Shown here piece by piece: positions 31,489-39,751 of a stretch of 64,000 nt of DNA. The stretch lies in NCBI GenBank assembly GCA_965221585.1, contig OZ244898.1, positions 1-64,000 on the forward strand. Direction: 5' to 3'. Both the position numbers and the translations under genes were made by a program. The notes under the pieces are model-generated. The model searched no databases and was not told the origin of the DNA. It saw only the letters and a list, made by a program, of their open reading frames with translations. Numbering within the stretch: the stretch's first letter is position 1; every line of letters begins with the position of its first letter. The DNA comes from VXYK01 sp965221585 (lineage in GTDB: Bacteria > Actinomycetota > Acidimicrobiia > Acidimicrobiales > Aldehydirespiratoraceae).

Positions 31489-32697
31489 TTGAGCCGGGTA
31501 GCGGTCCTGTCGCTCCACACCTCGCCGCTGGTGCAACCCGGCGGGGGCGATGCCGGCGGCATGAACGTCTACGTCCGCGAACTGGTCTCCTCGCTGGCCC
31601 AAGCGGGAGCCGACGTCACCGTCTACGTCAGGCGTTGGGACGACGCGCTGCCCGAGGTGGTGGCCGTGGAACCCGGCTTTCGGGTCGTGCATGTCAATGC
31701 AGGCCCTTCCGACCTCGCCAAGGAAGCGCTGCCCGGAATAGTCGGTCAGTTCGCGGATCAAGTTCGCGGTCATCTGGACCGTGACCCCGTGGACGTGATC
31801 CACGCCAACTACTGGCTTTCAGGGGTCGCGGGCCACCGCCTGAAACATGAGCTGGACCTGCCGTTGGTTGCAACCTTCCACACGCTTGCCCGGGTGAAGG
31901 CCGTGACAGGCGATCCCGAGCCGCAACTCCGCATCGACGCCGAGATCGAGGTGATCCGCTGCTCCGATGTGATCACAGCCAACTCCGTGACCGAACTGCA
32001 CGAACTGGTGTCGCACTACGGGGCCGACCCCGACCGCATCGAGGTCGTGCCGCCAGGAGTCAACCACGCATTCTTCTCGGCCGGCTCCCAGCGGGGAGCG
32101 CGTCAGGCGCTCGGGCTGGGCTCCGGCCCGGTTCTGTTGTTCGTGGGACGGATCCAGCCCCTCAAAGGCGCTGACGTCGCGGTCGAAACGCTGGCCGAGC
32201 TCAATGATCCTGAAGCTCGTCTGCTGGTCGTGGGAGGGGCCAGCGGAACCGACGGTGACAGCGAGGTCCGCAGGCTGGAGAAACTCGTTGCCAACAACGG
32301 ACTCACCGAGCGGGTGGAGATCGTAGAGCCACAGCCCCATCACCTCCTTTCCACCTATTACCGGGCCGCCGACGTCTGCCTGGTACCGAGCCGTTCCGAG
32401 TCGTTCGGTCTGGTGGCCCTCGAGGCTGCGGCTTGCGGCACGCCCGTGGTCGCCTCCGATGTGGGAGGACTGCGCACGCTTGTCGAGCATGGCCGGACGG
32501 GATTCCGGATCGCCGGCCGTGATCCCGAGAATTTCGCCGCTGCGGCCGGTTCGATCCTGGACTCGCCGTTGCTCGCCGATGAAATGTCCCGCAACGCCGC
32601 GTCCTGCGCGAAGTCCTACACCTGGACGACGATGGCCGGTCGCCTGCGCCGTGTCTACGACGACATTGCCGCCCGGGTGCCGGTCAACTGCACATGA
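31489..32697 (+). CDS. mshA: MshA-like glycosyltransferase family 4 (mycothiol pathway)
   Basis: A 402-residue GT-B glycosyltransferase if started at TTG 31489 (LSRVAVLSLHTSPLVQPG). The start follows MshA closely: HTSPL then GGGDAGGMNVYVREL. Other features: HANYWLSG, ATFHTLARVK, VPPGVNHAFF, FVGRIQPLKG and the ExxxxxxxE donor motif in SESFGLVALEAAACGTPVVAS. MshA joins UDP-GlcNAc and inositol 3-phosphate as the first step of mycothiol synthesis. The adjacent YbjN-domain gene repeats the mycobacterial mshA-Rv0487 order. The frame is open upstream to 31288 through tandem repeats, so an unusual repeat-bearing N-terminus cannot be excluded. Confidence 0.82.
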   Translation: MSRVAVLSLHTSPLVQPGGGDAGGMNVYVRELVSSLAQAGADVTVYVRRWDDALPEVVAVEPGFRVVHVNAGPSDLAKEALPGIVGQFADQVRGHLDRDPVDVIHANYWLSGVAGHRLKHELDLPLVATFHTLARVKAVTGDPEPQLRIDAEIEVIRCSDVITANSVTELHELVSHYGADPDRIEVVPPGVNHAFFSAGSQRGARQALGLGSGPVLLFVGRIQPLKGADVAVETLAELNDPEARLLVVGGASGTDGDSEVRRLEKLVANNGLTERVEIVEPQPHHLLSTYYRAADVCLVPSRSESFGLVALEAAACGTPVVASDVGGLRTLVEHGRTGFRIAGRDPENFAAAAGSILDSPLLADEMSRNAASCAKSYTWTTMAGRLRRVYDDIAARVPVNCT

Positions 32698-32724
32698 TCG
32701 GACGATGCTGGGTAACGTCGCCGG

Positions 32725-33186
32725 ATGGAGTCGCCTCTAGCCACACCAGCTGAACTGGCAGCGGTGGAGCGGCGCATCGACGGCTGGCTGGCCGAAGCCG
32801 AGGCGACCAATCCACTGGTCGCTGCCGTGGAGCGCAGCACCGAAGACATCGTCCGCTGGTTCGTCCGCGTGCTCGGTGAGGACAAGGACGTATGGACGGC
32901 CTGGATCACACTCCGGCAACGCACGCTCCAGTTCGAGACCTACGTGATGCCCGCACCCGAAGAGAACGAAGCGGAGTTCTATCGTCAACTGCTGCGCCGC
33001 AACCACTCCCTGACCGGGTTGGCCTTCGAGATCGGCGACGAGGACGCCCTGTTCCTGGCCGGATCACTGCCTGTCGCTGCGGTGACCGAGGCTGAACTCG
33101 ACCGGATTCTCGGATCGTTGTGGGCGGCGGTCGAGCTCTGTTTCAGGCCCGCCCTCCGAATCGGGTTCGCGTCCCGTTTCGCGTAG
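32725..33186 (+). CDS. YbjN-domain protein
   Basis: A 153-residue soluble protein with the YbjN / type III secretion chaperone-like fold: WTAWITLRQRTLQFETYVMP, EFYRQLLRRNHSLTGLAFEIG and EDALFLAGSLPVAAVTEAELDRILG. In mycobacteria a YbjN gene sits directly after mshA, which supports both assignments. Biochemical role not established for this family. It lies 27 bp after the glycosyltransferase stop. Confidence 0.85.
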   Translation: MESPLATPAELAAVERRIDGWLAEAEATNPLVAAVERSTEDIVRWFVRVLGEDKDVWTAWITLRQRTLQFETYVMPAPEENEAEFYRQLLRRNHSLTGLAFEIGDEDALFLAGSLPVAAVTEAELDRILGSLWAAVELCFRPALRIGFASRFA

Positions 33187-33207
33187 CATCCGGAACGACA
33201 ATCTAAG

Positions 33208-33327
33208 TTGTGTTTCAATTAATTTCATGTATATTGGATATTGACCAGGCGGGGCGGCGGTGCACTCGGGGAAGTGTGGATCACCGTTCCCGCCGGTCCC
33301 CCCCTCCGCCCCCAAATTGGGGACAGA
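33208..33327 (+). other. AT-rich promoter-like patch and REP-like palindrome between ybjN and pyrF
   Basis: The gap between the convergent YbjN and pyrF genes (33187-33342) starts with an AT-rich patch holding TTGTGT (33208) and TATATT (33230) with a 16-bp spacer. It ends with the palindrome CCCCAAATTGGGG (33310-33322) followed by ACAGACC. AATTGGGGACAGACC-like words occur as scattered REP-type elements in several bacteria. No gene is seen in the gap. Confidence 0.35.
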
Positions 33328-33342
33328 CCTGTGTCGTGGCGG

Positions 33343-34263
33343 TCAGGGACGCGCGGCTGACAGCTGCCGGTTCATGGCGTCCAGGGCACCACGGGCCGCT
33401 TCGACCGGGTCGGTCCCTTCGGGCTCTGCTCGCCAAGCGCCCAGGATCGCCCTGCTCGAGTTGACGATGACCCCTGTCCCCTCGGCGGTGCATCCCGCCA
33501 CGGCGCCCTCGGCGCTGCCGCCTTGAGCGCCGAATCCAGGCACCAGGAAGAGTGTGTTGGGCAGGATGTCACGCAAGTCCCGAGCCTGAGCCGGCCAGGT
33601 AGCGCCGACGACCGCTCCAACATCTGAGAACCCGCTGGTGCCGACGCGGCCGGCACCCCACTCGTGGACCTTCCGAGCCACCACTGTCGACAGTGACTCG
33701 TTGCCCACGGCCTGGTCCTGGAAGTCCTGAGCCCCCGGATTCGAGGTGCGGACCAACACGAAGACACCCTTGCCCTCGTCGGGTGAACCGATCAGGGGAT
33801 GCACCGAATCACCACCCAGGTAGGGGCTGGCGGTGATCCAGTCGGCGTCGAGCCCCGGGAGCCGTTGCGAGGCATCGAAACTCGGCGATGAGGTGAGCAG
33901 CCCCTGGCGATAATGGACGGCGGTTGAACCGATGTCGGAACGCTTGGCATCGACGATGACCGGAACCCCCAGCCCACGAGCCTCGGCCACGATCCGTTCG
34001 AGTGCCTGCCATCCGGCCGAACCGTAGGCCTCGTAGCACGCGGCCTGCGGCTTCACCGCAGCACAATGGCCCGCCACAGCGCGCACCACCGCCACCATGA
34101 ACTCCTCGAAAGCGATCGCCACCTGTCGGCGCGGATCGTCGCTGCGGCCGACCGCAGACCTGACGATCCCCTCGGGAATCAGCTCGGGCCGGGGATCCAA
34201 ACCCACGCAAGCTATCGAACCCGTCGACTCGCAACCCGCTGCCAACAAGTCCCCTCCATGCAT
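33343..34263 (-). CDS. pyrF: Orotidine 5'-phosphate decarboxylase, type 2
   Basis: A 306-residue enzyme of the long (type 2) PyrF group found in actinobacteria. It decarboxylates OMP to UMP, the last step of de novo pyrimidine synthesis. Catalytic block IVDAKRSDIGST has Lys107; CVGLDPRPELIP starts the barrel, and LVPGFGAQGG plus GTGVIVNSSRAILGAW form the phosphate-binding end. Length and motifs are normal. It diverges from proC with a 68-bp gap. Confidence 0.95.
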   Translation of the reverse strand: MHGGDLLAAGCESTGSIACVGLDPRPELIPEGIVRSAVGRSDDPRRQVAIAFEEFMVAVVRAVAGHCAAVKPQAACYEAYGSAGWQALERIVAEARGLGVPVIVDAKRSDIGSTAVHYRQGLLTSSPSFDASQRLPGLDADWITASPYLGGDSVHPLIGSPDEGKGVFVLVRTSNPGAQDFQDQAVGNESLSTVVARKVHEWGAGRVGTSGFSDVGAVVGATWPAQARDLRDILPNTLFLVPGFGAQGGSAEGAVAGCTAEGTGVIVNSSRAILGAWRAEPEGTDPVEAARGALDAMNRQLSAARP

Positions 34264-34331
34264 ACGCGCACGCTACTGCCCAGCAACGAAACTGCCAATG
34301 AAACCACCTCCGATGGGGTACGGTGCGTCGG

Positions 34332-35117
34332 ATGAAGCTGCAGATGATTGGTGGCGGCAAGATGGCCGAAGCCCTGCTGGGAGGACTGATCGAATGCGGC
34401 TGGGCGACAGCTGGCGAACTCCATGTGGTCGAGCCGGCCGAGCAGCGACGGGAACTGCTCGGCGCCGAGCATCCGTCGATGTCGATCGGCCTAGAGCCGC
34501 TCGACCGAACAGACGCGGTGATCGCCGTCAAACCAGACGTGGTCGCCGCGGTCCTGCCAGAGTTGGCGGAAGCGGAGGTCGCCAGGGTGCTCTCCATCGC
34601 CGCGGGAGTTCGGATCGGGATCATCGAAGCGCAACTGCCGGCCGGGACCAGGGTGGTGCGCGCTATGCCCAACACCCCTGCGCTGGTCGGCAAGGGTGCC
34701 GCGGCCATCGCCGGGGGTGCCGCGGCAGGACCGGACGACCTTGAATGGGCCAGCGACATCCTCTCAGCGGTCGGGACCGTCGAAGTCGTCAACGAGGGCG
34801 ACCTCGACGCGGTCACGGGGCTTTCGGGCTCAGGTCCGGCATACGTCTTTCACCTCGCCGAAGCACTGCGCGCCGCGGGCATCGCCGAAGGTCTGGCCCC
34901 CGAAACGGCAGACACCCTCACCCGCCAGACCCTCCTCGGCGCTGCCACGCTGCTCTCAGAATCGGGGGAGGACCCCGCGGTGCTGCGCAGCAACGTCACA
35001 TCCCCCGGAGGCACCACCGCCGCGGGCCTCGCCGTGTTCGCCGAAGCAGACCTTGTCGAACTCGTCGGCAGGGTGGTGTCAGCGGCCACGGAGAGATCAC
35101 GCGAACTGGGGCGCTAG
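34332..35117 (+). CDS. proC: Pyrroline-5-carboxylate reductase
   Basis: A 261-residue NAD(P)H-dependent enzyme making proline from pyrroline-5-carboxylate. ATG 34332 gives the usual start MKLQMIGGGKMAEALLGG with the Rossmann motif. VVRAMPNTPALVGKGAAAI and TGLSGSGPAYVFHLAEAL are the substrate-site signatures, and LRSNVTSPGGTTAAGL closes the dimer region. GTG 34323 is a less likely upstream start. Followed 10 bp later by the SAM hydrolase-family gene. Confidence 0.95.
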   Translation: MKLQMIGGGKMAEALLGGLIECGWATAGELHVVEPAEQRRELLGAEHPSMSIGLEPLDRTDAVIAVKPDVVAAVLPELAEAEVARVLSIAAGVRIGIIEAQLPAGTRVVRAMPNTPALVGKGAAAIAGGAAAGPDDLEWASDILSAVGTVEVVNEGDLDAVTGLSGSGPAYVFHLAEALRAAGIAEGLAPETADTLTRQTLLGAATLLSESGEDPAVLRSNVTSPGGTTAAGLAVFAEADLVELVGRVVSAATERSRELGR

Positions 35118-35127
35118 CGTCGTTGTC

Positions 35128-36018
35128 GTGCCCTCGCGATTCGACACCGTCTCGTTCCTGTCCGACTACGGGCAGTCCGACGAATTCGTGGGTGTCGTCC
35201 ATTCGGTGATCCGCTCGATAGCCCCACACGTCAAGATCATCGACGTCACCCACGGAATCGCCCCACATGACACCCGAGCCGGAGGTCTGGCCCTCGCCCG
35301 GGCCGCCAACTACCTGTGCCCCGGCGTGGTCCTGGCGGTGGTCGACCCCTCGGTCGGGACATCCCGGCGACCGGTTGTGGTCGAAGTCGGCGACGGAGCC
35401 TCCTACCTGATCGGCCCCGACAACGGACTGTTGGCCCCGGCCGTAGGCCTCGTAGGAGGCGCCACACGAGCCGTCGAATTGACATCGCCCGACCACCGGC
35501 TGCCCTCGGTCACAGGGCCGACATTCGACGGACGCGACGTGTTCGCGCCGGCGGCAGCGCATCTCTGCAACGGTGTGCCGCTCACCGAACTCGGACCAGA
35601 CATCGACACCGCGAGCCTGATCCCCGGAGTGTTGCCAGTGAGTCAGACTCAAGGCGACGAACTGTTGGCCGAGATCCTGTGGATCGACCGTTTCGGCAAC
35701 TGCCAGTTGAACGTCGACCCCGTAGACATCGTCGACTTCGGGTCCACCATGACGGTGGATATGCCCAACACCACAAAGACCGGAATGCTCGTCCGAGCCT
35801 ACGACGAGATCCCGACCGGTCGAGTAGGTCTGCTGGTCGACTCGAGCGGTCTGCTCTCACTCGCCGTCGCCAGAGGATCGGCCGCGGCTGAATTCGGTCT
35901 GGATGAAGGAGACGAGATTCGCCTGTCAGCCACCGACGGCACTGCCGCTCAAGCAGATTCCCGACCAGGCGGCGCGACCATCGCGGTCGATATCCAAAGA
36001 AAGGGACACCACCTATGA
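35128..36018 (+). CDS. SAM hydroxide adenosyltransferase (DUF62/chlorinase-fluorinase fold)
   Basis: A 296-residue protein from GTG 35128. It matches the SAM hydrolase family: FLSDYGQSDEFVGVVH near the start, VTHGIAPHDTRAGGLALA, VVLAVVDPSVGTSRRPVVVE, YLIGPDNGLLAPA, FDGRDVFAPAAAHL and a C-terminal beta domain with WIDRFGNCQLNV. The family splits S-adenosylmethionine to adenosine and methionine using an Asp-Arg-His set. The halide-specific loop of fluorinases was not examined. It is co-oriented with proC and overlaps the tiny downstream frame by ATGA. Confidence 0.88.
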   Translation: MPSRFDTVSFLSDYGQSDEFVGVVHSVIRSIAPHVKIIDVTHGIAPHDTRAGGLALARAANYLCPGVVLAVVDPSVGTSRRPVVVEVGDGASYLIGPDNGLLAPAVGLVGGATRAVELTSPDHRLPSVTGPTFDGRDVFAPAAAHLCNGVPLTELGPDIDTASLIPGVLPVSQTQGDELLAEILWIDRFGNCQLNVDPVDIVDFGSTMTVDMPNTTKTGMLVRAYDEIPTGRVGLLVDSSGLLSLAVARGSAAAEFGLDEGDEIRLSATDGTAAQADSRPGGATIAVDIQRKGHHL

Positions 36019-36098
36019 GAAGCGGCACCACCATCGCCATCGTTGTGTTGCTGATACTGATTCTGGGTGCCGGAGTGGTCCAGTTCCTGCTGCTCTGA
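36015..36098 (+). CDS. 27-residue single-helix membrane peptide
   Basis: A short frame from ATG 36015 overlapping the preceding stop as ATGA. It encodes MRSGTT followed by an uninterrupted hydrophobic run (IAIVVLLILILGAGVVQFL) and ends LL-stop. The coupled start and the classic short leader-plus-helix layout suggest a real membrane microprotein. Too short for family assignment. Confidence 0.45.
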   Translation: MRSGTTIAIVVLLILILGAGVVQFLLL

Positions 36099-36151
36099 GC
36101 CCGGCCTGCGAGGGCGTGCCATCATTACGGTGAGACAAGGACCCCGTCACC

Positions 36152-37660
36152 GTGAACCTCGCAACTCTCCTCGAAGACCATCCAGCCAGCCGTACCGCCA
36201 TAATCTCGGGCGGTGACCGTGTCTCCTATGGCCAGCTCCGAGAAGAGATCGCCGCCACGCGAAGCGTGCTCGTCGGACTGGGCCTCGTTGGTGGTGACCG
36301 AGTCGCGATCCTCTGCGCCACGAACACACGCTTCGTACGCGCCTGGTATGCGGTTGTCGGCGCAGGCATGGTGGCGGTGCCGCTCAATCCGCAGGCGCCC
36401 GCGGCTGAGATCCAACGGGAGATGTCGGTTGTCAATGCCAGAGCGGTGATCGCCGGCCCGGCCGGCGTGAGGGCCCTCGAATCACTCGACCGGGATGCGG
36501 TCGCCTCGCTCGAACACTGCCTGGTGCCCTCGGGTGTCGTGCTCGAAGGCGCAGTCGATCTCGACGCCGCGGTCGCCGAGGCCGCGGTCGCCCAGAGCGA
36601 AGGGGCACCGATCGTGGATCGAGACGACGAGCAGCTCGCCACGCTGCTGTTCACCAGCGGCACGGCGGGCAGTCCCAAAGCTGCCATGCTCACCCACGGC
36701 AACCTGGCGTCGAACATCCGTCAAGTGTTGGCACGGCCCGAACAGGTGGTCCGACCGGACGATGTCTCGGTCTGCGTCGTTCCGCTCTTCCATGTGCTCG
36801 GACTCAACTCGATCCTCAACCTCTCGCTCTGGGTCGGATCGACGCTTGTGCTGGTTGAACGGTTCGATCCGATGTCTATGGTCGAACTCATCGTCGAAGA
36901 ACAGGTCAGCATCATCGCCGGTCCGCCGACGATGTGGTCGGCGCTGACCCAACTCGAAGACGTCCCCGAAGGGGCCTTCTCCTCCATCCGCCTGGCTGCG
37001 TCGGGTGCAGCGGCAATTTCGGACCGCGTGGTCACCGAGGCACAGGACCGCTTCGGATTGAGGATCTATGAGGGCTACGGCCTGACCGAAGCGAGCCCGA
37101 CGGTCACGCTCGCGACCGGCACCGACGCACCCGTCGGCTCGATCGGCAAGCCGATCCCGGGAGTGGAAGTACGGCTCGCAGACAAGGACGGCGATGTGTA
37201 CGTCGGTGACCCCGGCGAGGTTCTGGTGAGAGGCCCCAACGTGTTTCGGGGGTACCTCGGTGATCCGGTCGCGACCGCCAGAGTCATCGACAATGACGGC
37301 TGGCTCCACACCGGCGACATCGCGGTGGTCGACGACGACGGCTACCTCTATCTGGTGGACCGGGCCAAGGACCTCGTGATCGTCTCGGGGTTCAACGTCT
37401 ATCCTGCCGAGGTCGAAAGGGTGCTGGCGGCTCACCCGGCGGTTCGTGAAGCCGGCGTGGTCGGCGTGCCTCACCCGCACAGCGGCGAGACCGTGAAAGC
37501 CTTCGTGGTCGCCGAAGACGGCCACATCGTCGAAGAGGACGAGCTGGTGGCCTGGTGCGCCAAAGAACTGGCGCGCTACAAATGCCCCACCAAGATCGAT
37601 CTGGTCGACGAGATACCGCGAGGCATCGCAGGCAAGGTGCTGCGTCGCGAGTTGCGCTGA
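36152..37660 (+). CDS. AMP-dependent acyl-CoA synthetase / ligase
   Basis: A 502-residue ANL-superfamily adenylating enzyme starting at GTG 36152. P-loop TLLFTSGTAGSPKAAMLTH (residues ~165-183), GPPTMWSAL, YEGYGLTEASPTVT, GWLHTGDIAVVDDDGYLYLVDRAKD in pieces and the C-terminal catalytic Lys in IPRGIAGKVLRREL. It activates a carboxylic acid to acyl-AMP then acyl-CoA; length and motifs fit medium- or long-chain fatty acid ligases. It ends 17 bp before the rex start. Substrate not deducible. Confidence 0.92.
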   Translation: MNLATLLEDHPASRTAIISGGDRVSYGQLREEIAATRSVLVGLGLVGGDRVAILCATNTRFVRAWYAVVGAGMVAVPLNPQAPAAEIQREMSVVNARAVIAGPAGVRALESLDRDAVASLEHCLVPSGVVLEGAVDLDAAVAEAAVAQSEGAPIVDRDDEQLATLLFTSGTAGSPKAAMLTHGNLASNIRQVLARPEQVVRPDDVSVCVVPLFHVLGLNSILNLSLWVGSTLVLVERFDPMSMVELIVEEQVSIIAGPPTMWSALTQLEDVPEGAFSSIRLAASGAAAISDRVVTEAQDRFGLRIYEGYGLTEASPTVTLATGTDAPVGSIGKPIPGVEVRLADKDGDVYVGDPGEVLVRGPNVFRGYLGDPVATARVIDNDGWLHTGDIAVVDDDGYLYLVDRAKDLVIVSGFNVYPAEVERVLAAHPAVREAGVVGVPHPHSGETVKAFVVAEDGHIVEEDELVAWCAKELARYKCPTKIDLVDEIPRGIAGKVLRRELR

Positions 37661-37677
37661 CTCGCAAGGCTACGGTT

Positions 37678-38349
37678 GTGGTGGTGAACGGCAACGAACC
37701 CATCCCCGAAGCCACCGTCGCCCGCCTGCCCGTGTACCTGCGGAGCCTCCTGGAGTTGGCTGCGAGCGGCCCGACGACCGTCTCCTCGGTGGGTCTTGCA
37801 GAACTGGCCGGCGTCAACGACGCAAAGGTACGAAAGGACCTGAGCTATCTGGGTCCCCACGGAACCCGCGGCGTGGGGTACAACGTCGACCATCTGATCG
37901 TCGAGATAAGCCGAGCCCTGGGGGTGACCAACACCTGGCCGGTCGTGATCTGCGGACTCGGCAACCTCGGCCAGGCCCTGGCCAACCACACCGGATTCAC
38001 AGACCGGGGATTCCCGATCGCCGCTGCGGTAGACACCGACCCCGAAAAGATCGGAACGACGATCGACGGTGTGGCGGTGCACCATCCCAAGCATCTGCCC
38101 GAGGTCGTGGCTGAACACCAGGTTGCTATCGGGATCATCACCACCCCCGCGGAAGGGGCCCAGGAAACCGTCGATCTGCTCGTCGAAGCCGGGGTTCGTT
38201 CGATCCTCAGCTTCGCACCGGCGGTGTTGGCAGCACCCGAGGGGATCGATGTCCGCTACGTCGACCTCTCCACCGAACTGCAGATACTCGGATTCCATCT
38301 CCAACGGCAGCAGCCCCCGCACCGCGGCGGGGTCGCCGAAATCTCCTGA
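37678..38349 (+). CDS. rex: Redox-sensing transcriptional repressor Rex
   Basis: About 223 residues. Start is one of three adjacent GTGs at 37678, 37681 or 37684, preceded by AAGG at 37666. The N-terminal winged helix contains IPEATVARLPVYLRSLLELA and AKVRKDLSYLGPHGTRGVGY (the standard Rex recognition region). The Rossmann domain has VVICGLGNLGQALANH, and the C-terminal swapped helix STELQILGFHLQ. Rex senses the NADH/NAD+ ratio and represses respiratory and heme genes when NADH is low. Its position right before hemA-hemC-hemD matches the streptomycete rex-hemACD order. A Rex-box-like site is found at 54747 upstream of the bc complex operon. Confidence 0.94.
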   Translation: MVVNGNEPIPEATVARLPVYLRSLLELAASGPTTVSSVGLAELAGVNDAKVRKDLSYLGPHGTRGVGYNVDHLIVEISRALGVTNTWPVVICGLGNLGQALANHTGFTDRGFPIAAAVDTDPEKIGTTIDGVAVHHPKHLPEVVAEHQVAIGIITTPAEGAQETVDLLVEAGVRSILSFAPAVLAAPEGIDVRYVDLSTELQILGFHLQRQQPPHRGGVAEIS

Positions 38350-38430
38350 AACAGGTACCGTTCTGTTTGCCTGAAGTATTGAGCGGTTCGGTGAACGACC
38401 CGCTCCCATACCGGATTTGAGGACTCCGCT

Positions 38431-39690
38431 GTGTCGATCGTCGCGATTGGGTGTAATCATCGGTCGACTCCGCTCGCCAAGCTCGAGCAGATGACCGTTA
38501 CAGCCGATGACCTGCCCAAAGTGTTGGGCGGACTGGCGCAGGCGGACCACCTCTCCGAAGTGGTGGTGCTGTCCACCTGCAATCGAGTCGAGGTGTACGC
38601 CTACGCCGAGCGCTTCCACGGCGGATATCAGGATGTGCGTGAGTTCCTGGCCCGACATGGGGGAATGGCGCCCGAAGACGTGGCCGACCACCTCTACGCA
38701 TACCACGACGCTGATGCGGTTCGTCACCTGTTCTCGGTTGCCGCGGGCCTTGATTCAGCGGTGGTGGGCGAGCATGAGATTCTTGGGCAGGTGCGCGGCG
38801 CCTGGGACTGCGCAGTCTCCGAACGCACGGTCGGCTCCGCGCTCGGCGCTCTGTTCCGGCACGCAGTCGAAGTGGGCAAACGCGCCCGGTCCGAGACCTC
38901 GATCGGGCGAGGAATCGCCTCGGTGTCCCAGGCCGCGGTGGCGTTGGCCGATGATCGCATCGGAGGTGTCGCGGGGCGCACTGTGTTGGTGGTCGGCGCT
39001 GGTGAGATGGCCGAAGGAACGGTCAAGTCCCTCGTCAGAGCCGGTGCTTCGGAGATTATTGTTGCCAACCGCACCCATGAGCGGGCCGAGCAGCTCGCGG
39101 CGCTCTGCAACGGAACTGTCGTGCGTATCGAGCAGCTCCCCGACGCTCTGGAACGAGCAACGGTGCTGGTGACCAGCACCGGAGCGACCGAACTGATCCT
39201 ACAGGCCACAGACGTGGCGACGATGGCCGCTCGACGCGGCGATCTGCCGCTGGTGATCGTCGACATCGCAGTTCCCAGAGACGTAGATCCTGCGGCCGGT
39301 CGGCTCAAAGGCGTCACCCTGCTCAACATGGACGACATCGGCGAATTCATCGACGGTGGCCTTGAAAGCCGCGACCGTGAAGTCGCCAGCGTTGTGGAGA
39401 TAGTCGACGCTGAGGTTCAGCGCTACCGGTCGATCACCTCGGCACGCGAGGTGGCACCGCTGATCAGCGCGCTTCATCGGCAGGCTGAAGAGATCAGGCT
39501 GGCCGAACTCGAACGGATCAGCGCGAAACTGCCGGAACTCGATGCCGAACAGCTGGCGGCCGTGGAGGCTCTGAGCAAACGGATCGTCAACAAGATGCTG
39601 CACGGACCGTCAACGCACCTCAAAGAAGCTGCGGGACGGGCCCGCGGGGACCGCTTGGCCGAGTCTCTGCGGGATCTCTATGACCTCTGA
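38431..39690 (+). CDS. hemA: Glutamyl-tRNA reductase
   Basis: A 419-residue enzyme reducing Glu-tRNA(Glu) to glutamate-1-semialdehyde, the committed step of C5 heme synthesis. Start GTG 38431. Active-site Cys50 is in VVLSTCNRVEVYAY; other blocks are SAVVGEHEILGQVR, SIGRGIASVSQAAVALA, the NADPH Rossmann motif VLVVGAGEMAE, and the C-terminal dimerisation helix ending NKMLHGPSTHLKEAA. Normal length. The 81-bp gap after rex may contain a promoter, though no clear Rex box is seen there. Confidence 0.96.
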   Translation: MSIVAIGCNHRSTPLAKLEQMTVTADDLPKVLGGLAQADHLSEVVVLSTCNRVEVYAYAERFHGGYQDVREFLARHGGMAPEDVADHLYAYHDADAVRHLFSVAAGLDSAVVGEHEILGQVRGAWDCAVSERTVGSALGALFRHAVEVGKRARSETSIGRGIASVSQAAVALADDRIGGVAGRTVLVVGAGEMAEGTVKSLVRAGASEIIVANRTHERAEQLAALCNGTVVRIEQLPDALERATVLVTSTGATELILQATDVATMAARRGDLPLVIVDIAVPRDVDPAAGRLKGVTLLNMDDIGEFIDGGLESRDREVASVVEIVDAEVQRYRSITSAREVAPLISALHRQAEEIRLAELERISAKLPELDAEQLAAVEALSKRIVNKMLHGPSTHLKEAAGRARGDRLAESLRDLYDL

Positions 39691-39751
39691 GCTCCGGTTG
39701 GAACGGTCGACGAGCGCAACGAACCTGAGCGCTCCAACGGCGTAGCGAACC

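Noticed and set aside
38350..38430. Rex box upstream of hemA
   Set aside because: GTGAAC occurs, but no paired TTGTG/TTCAC core with correct spacing could be found.
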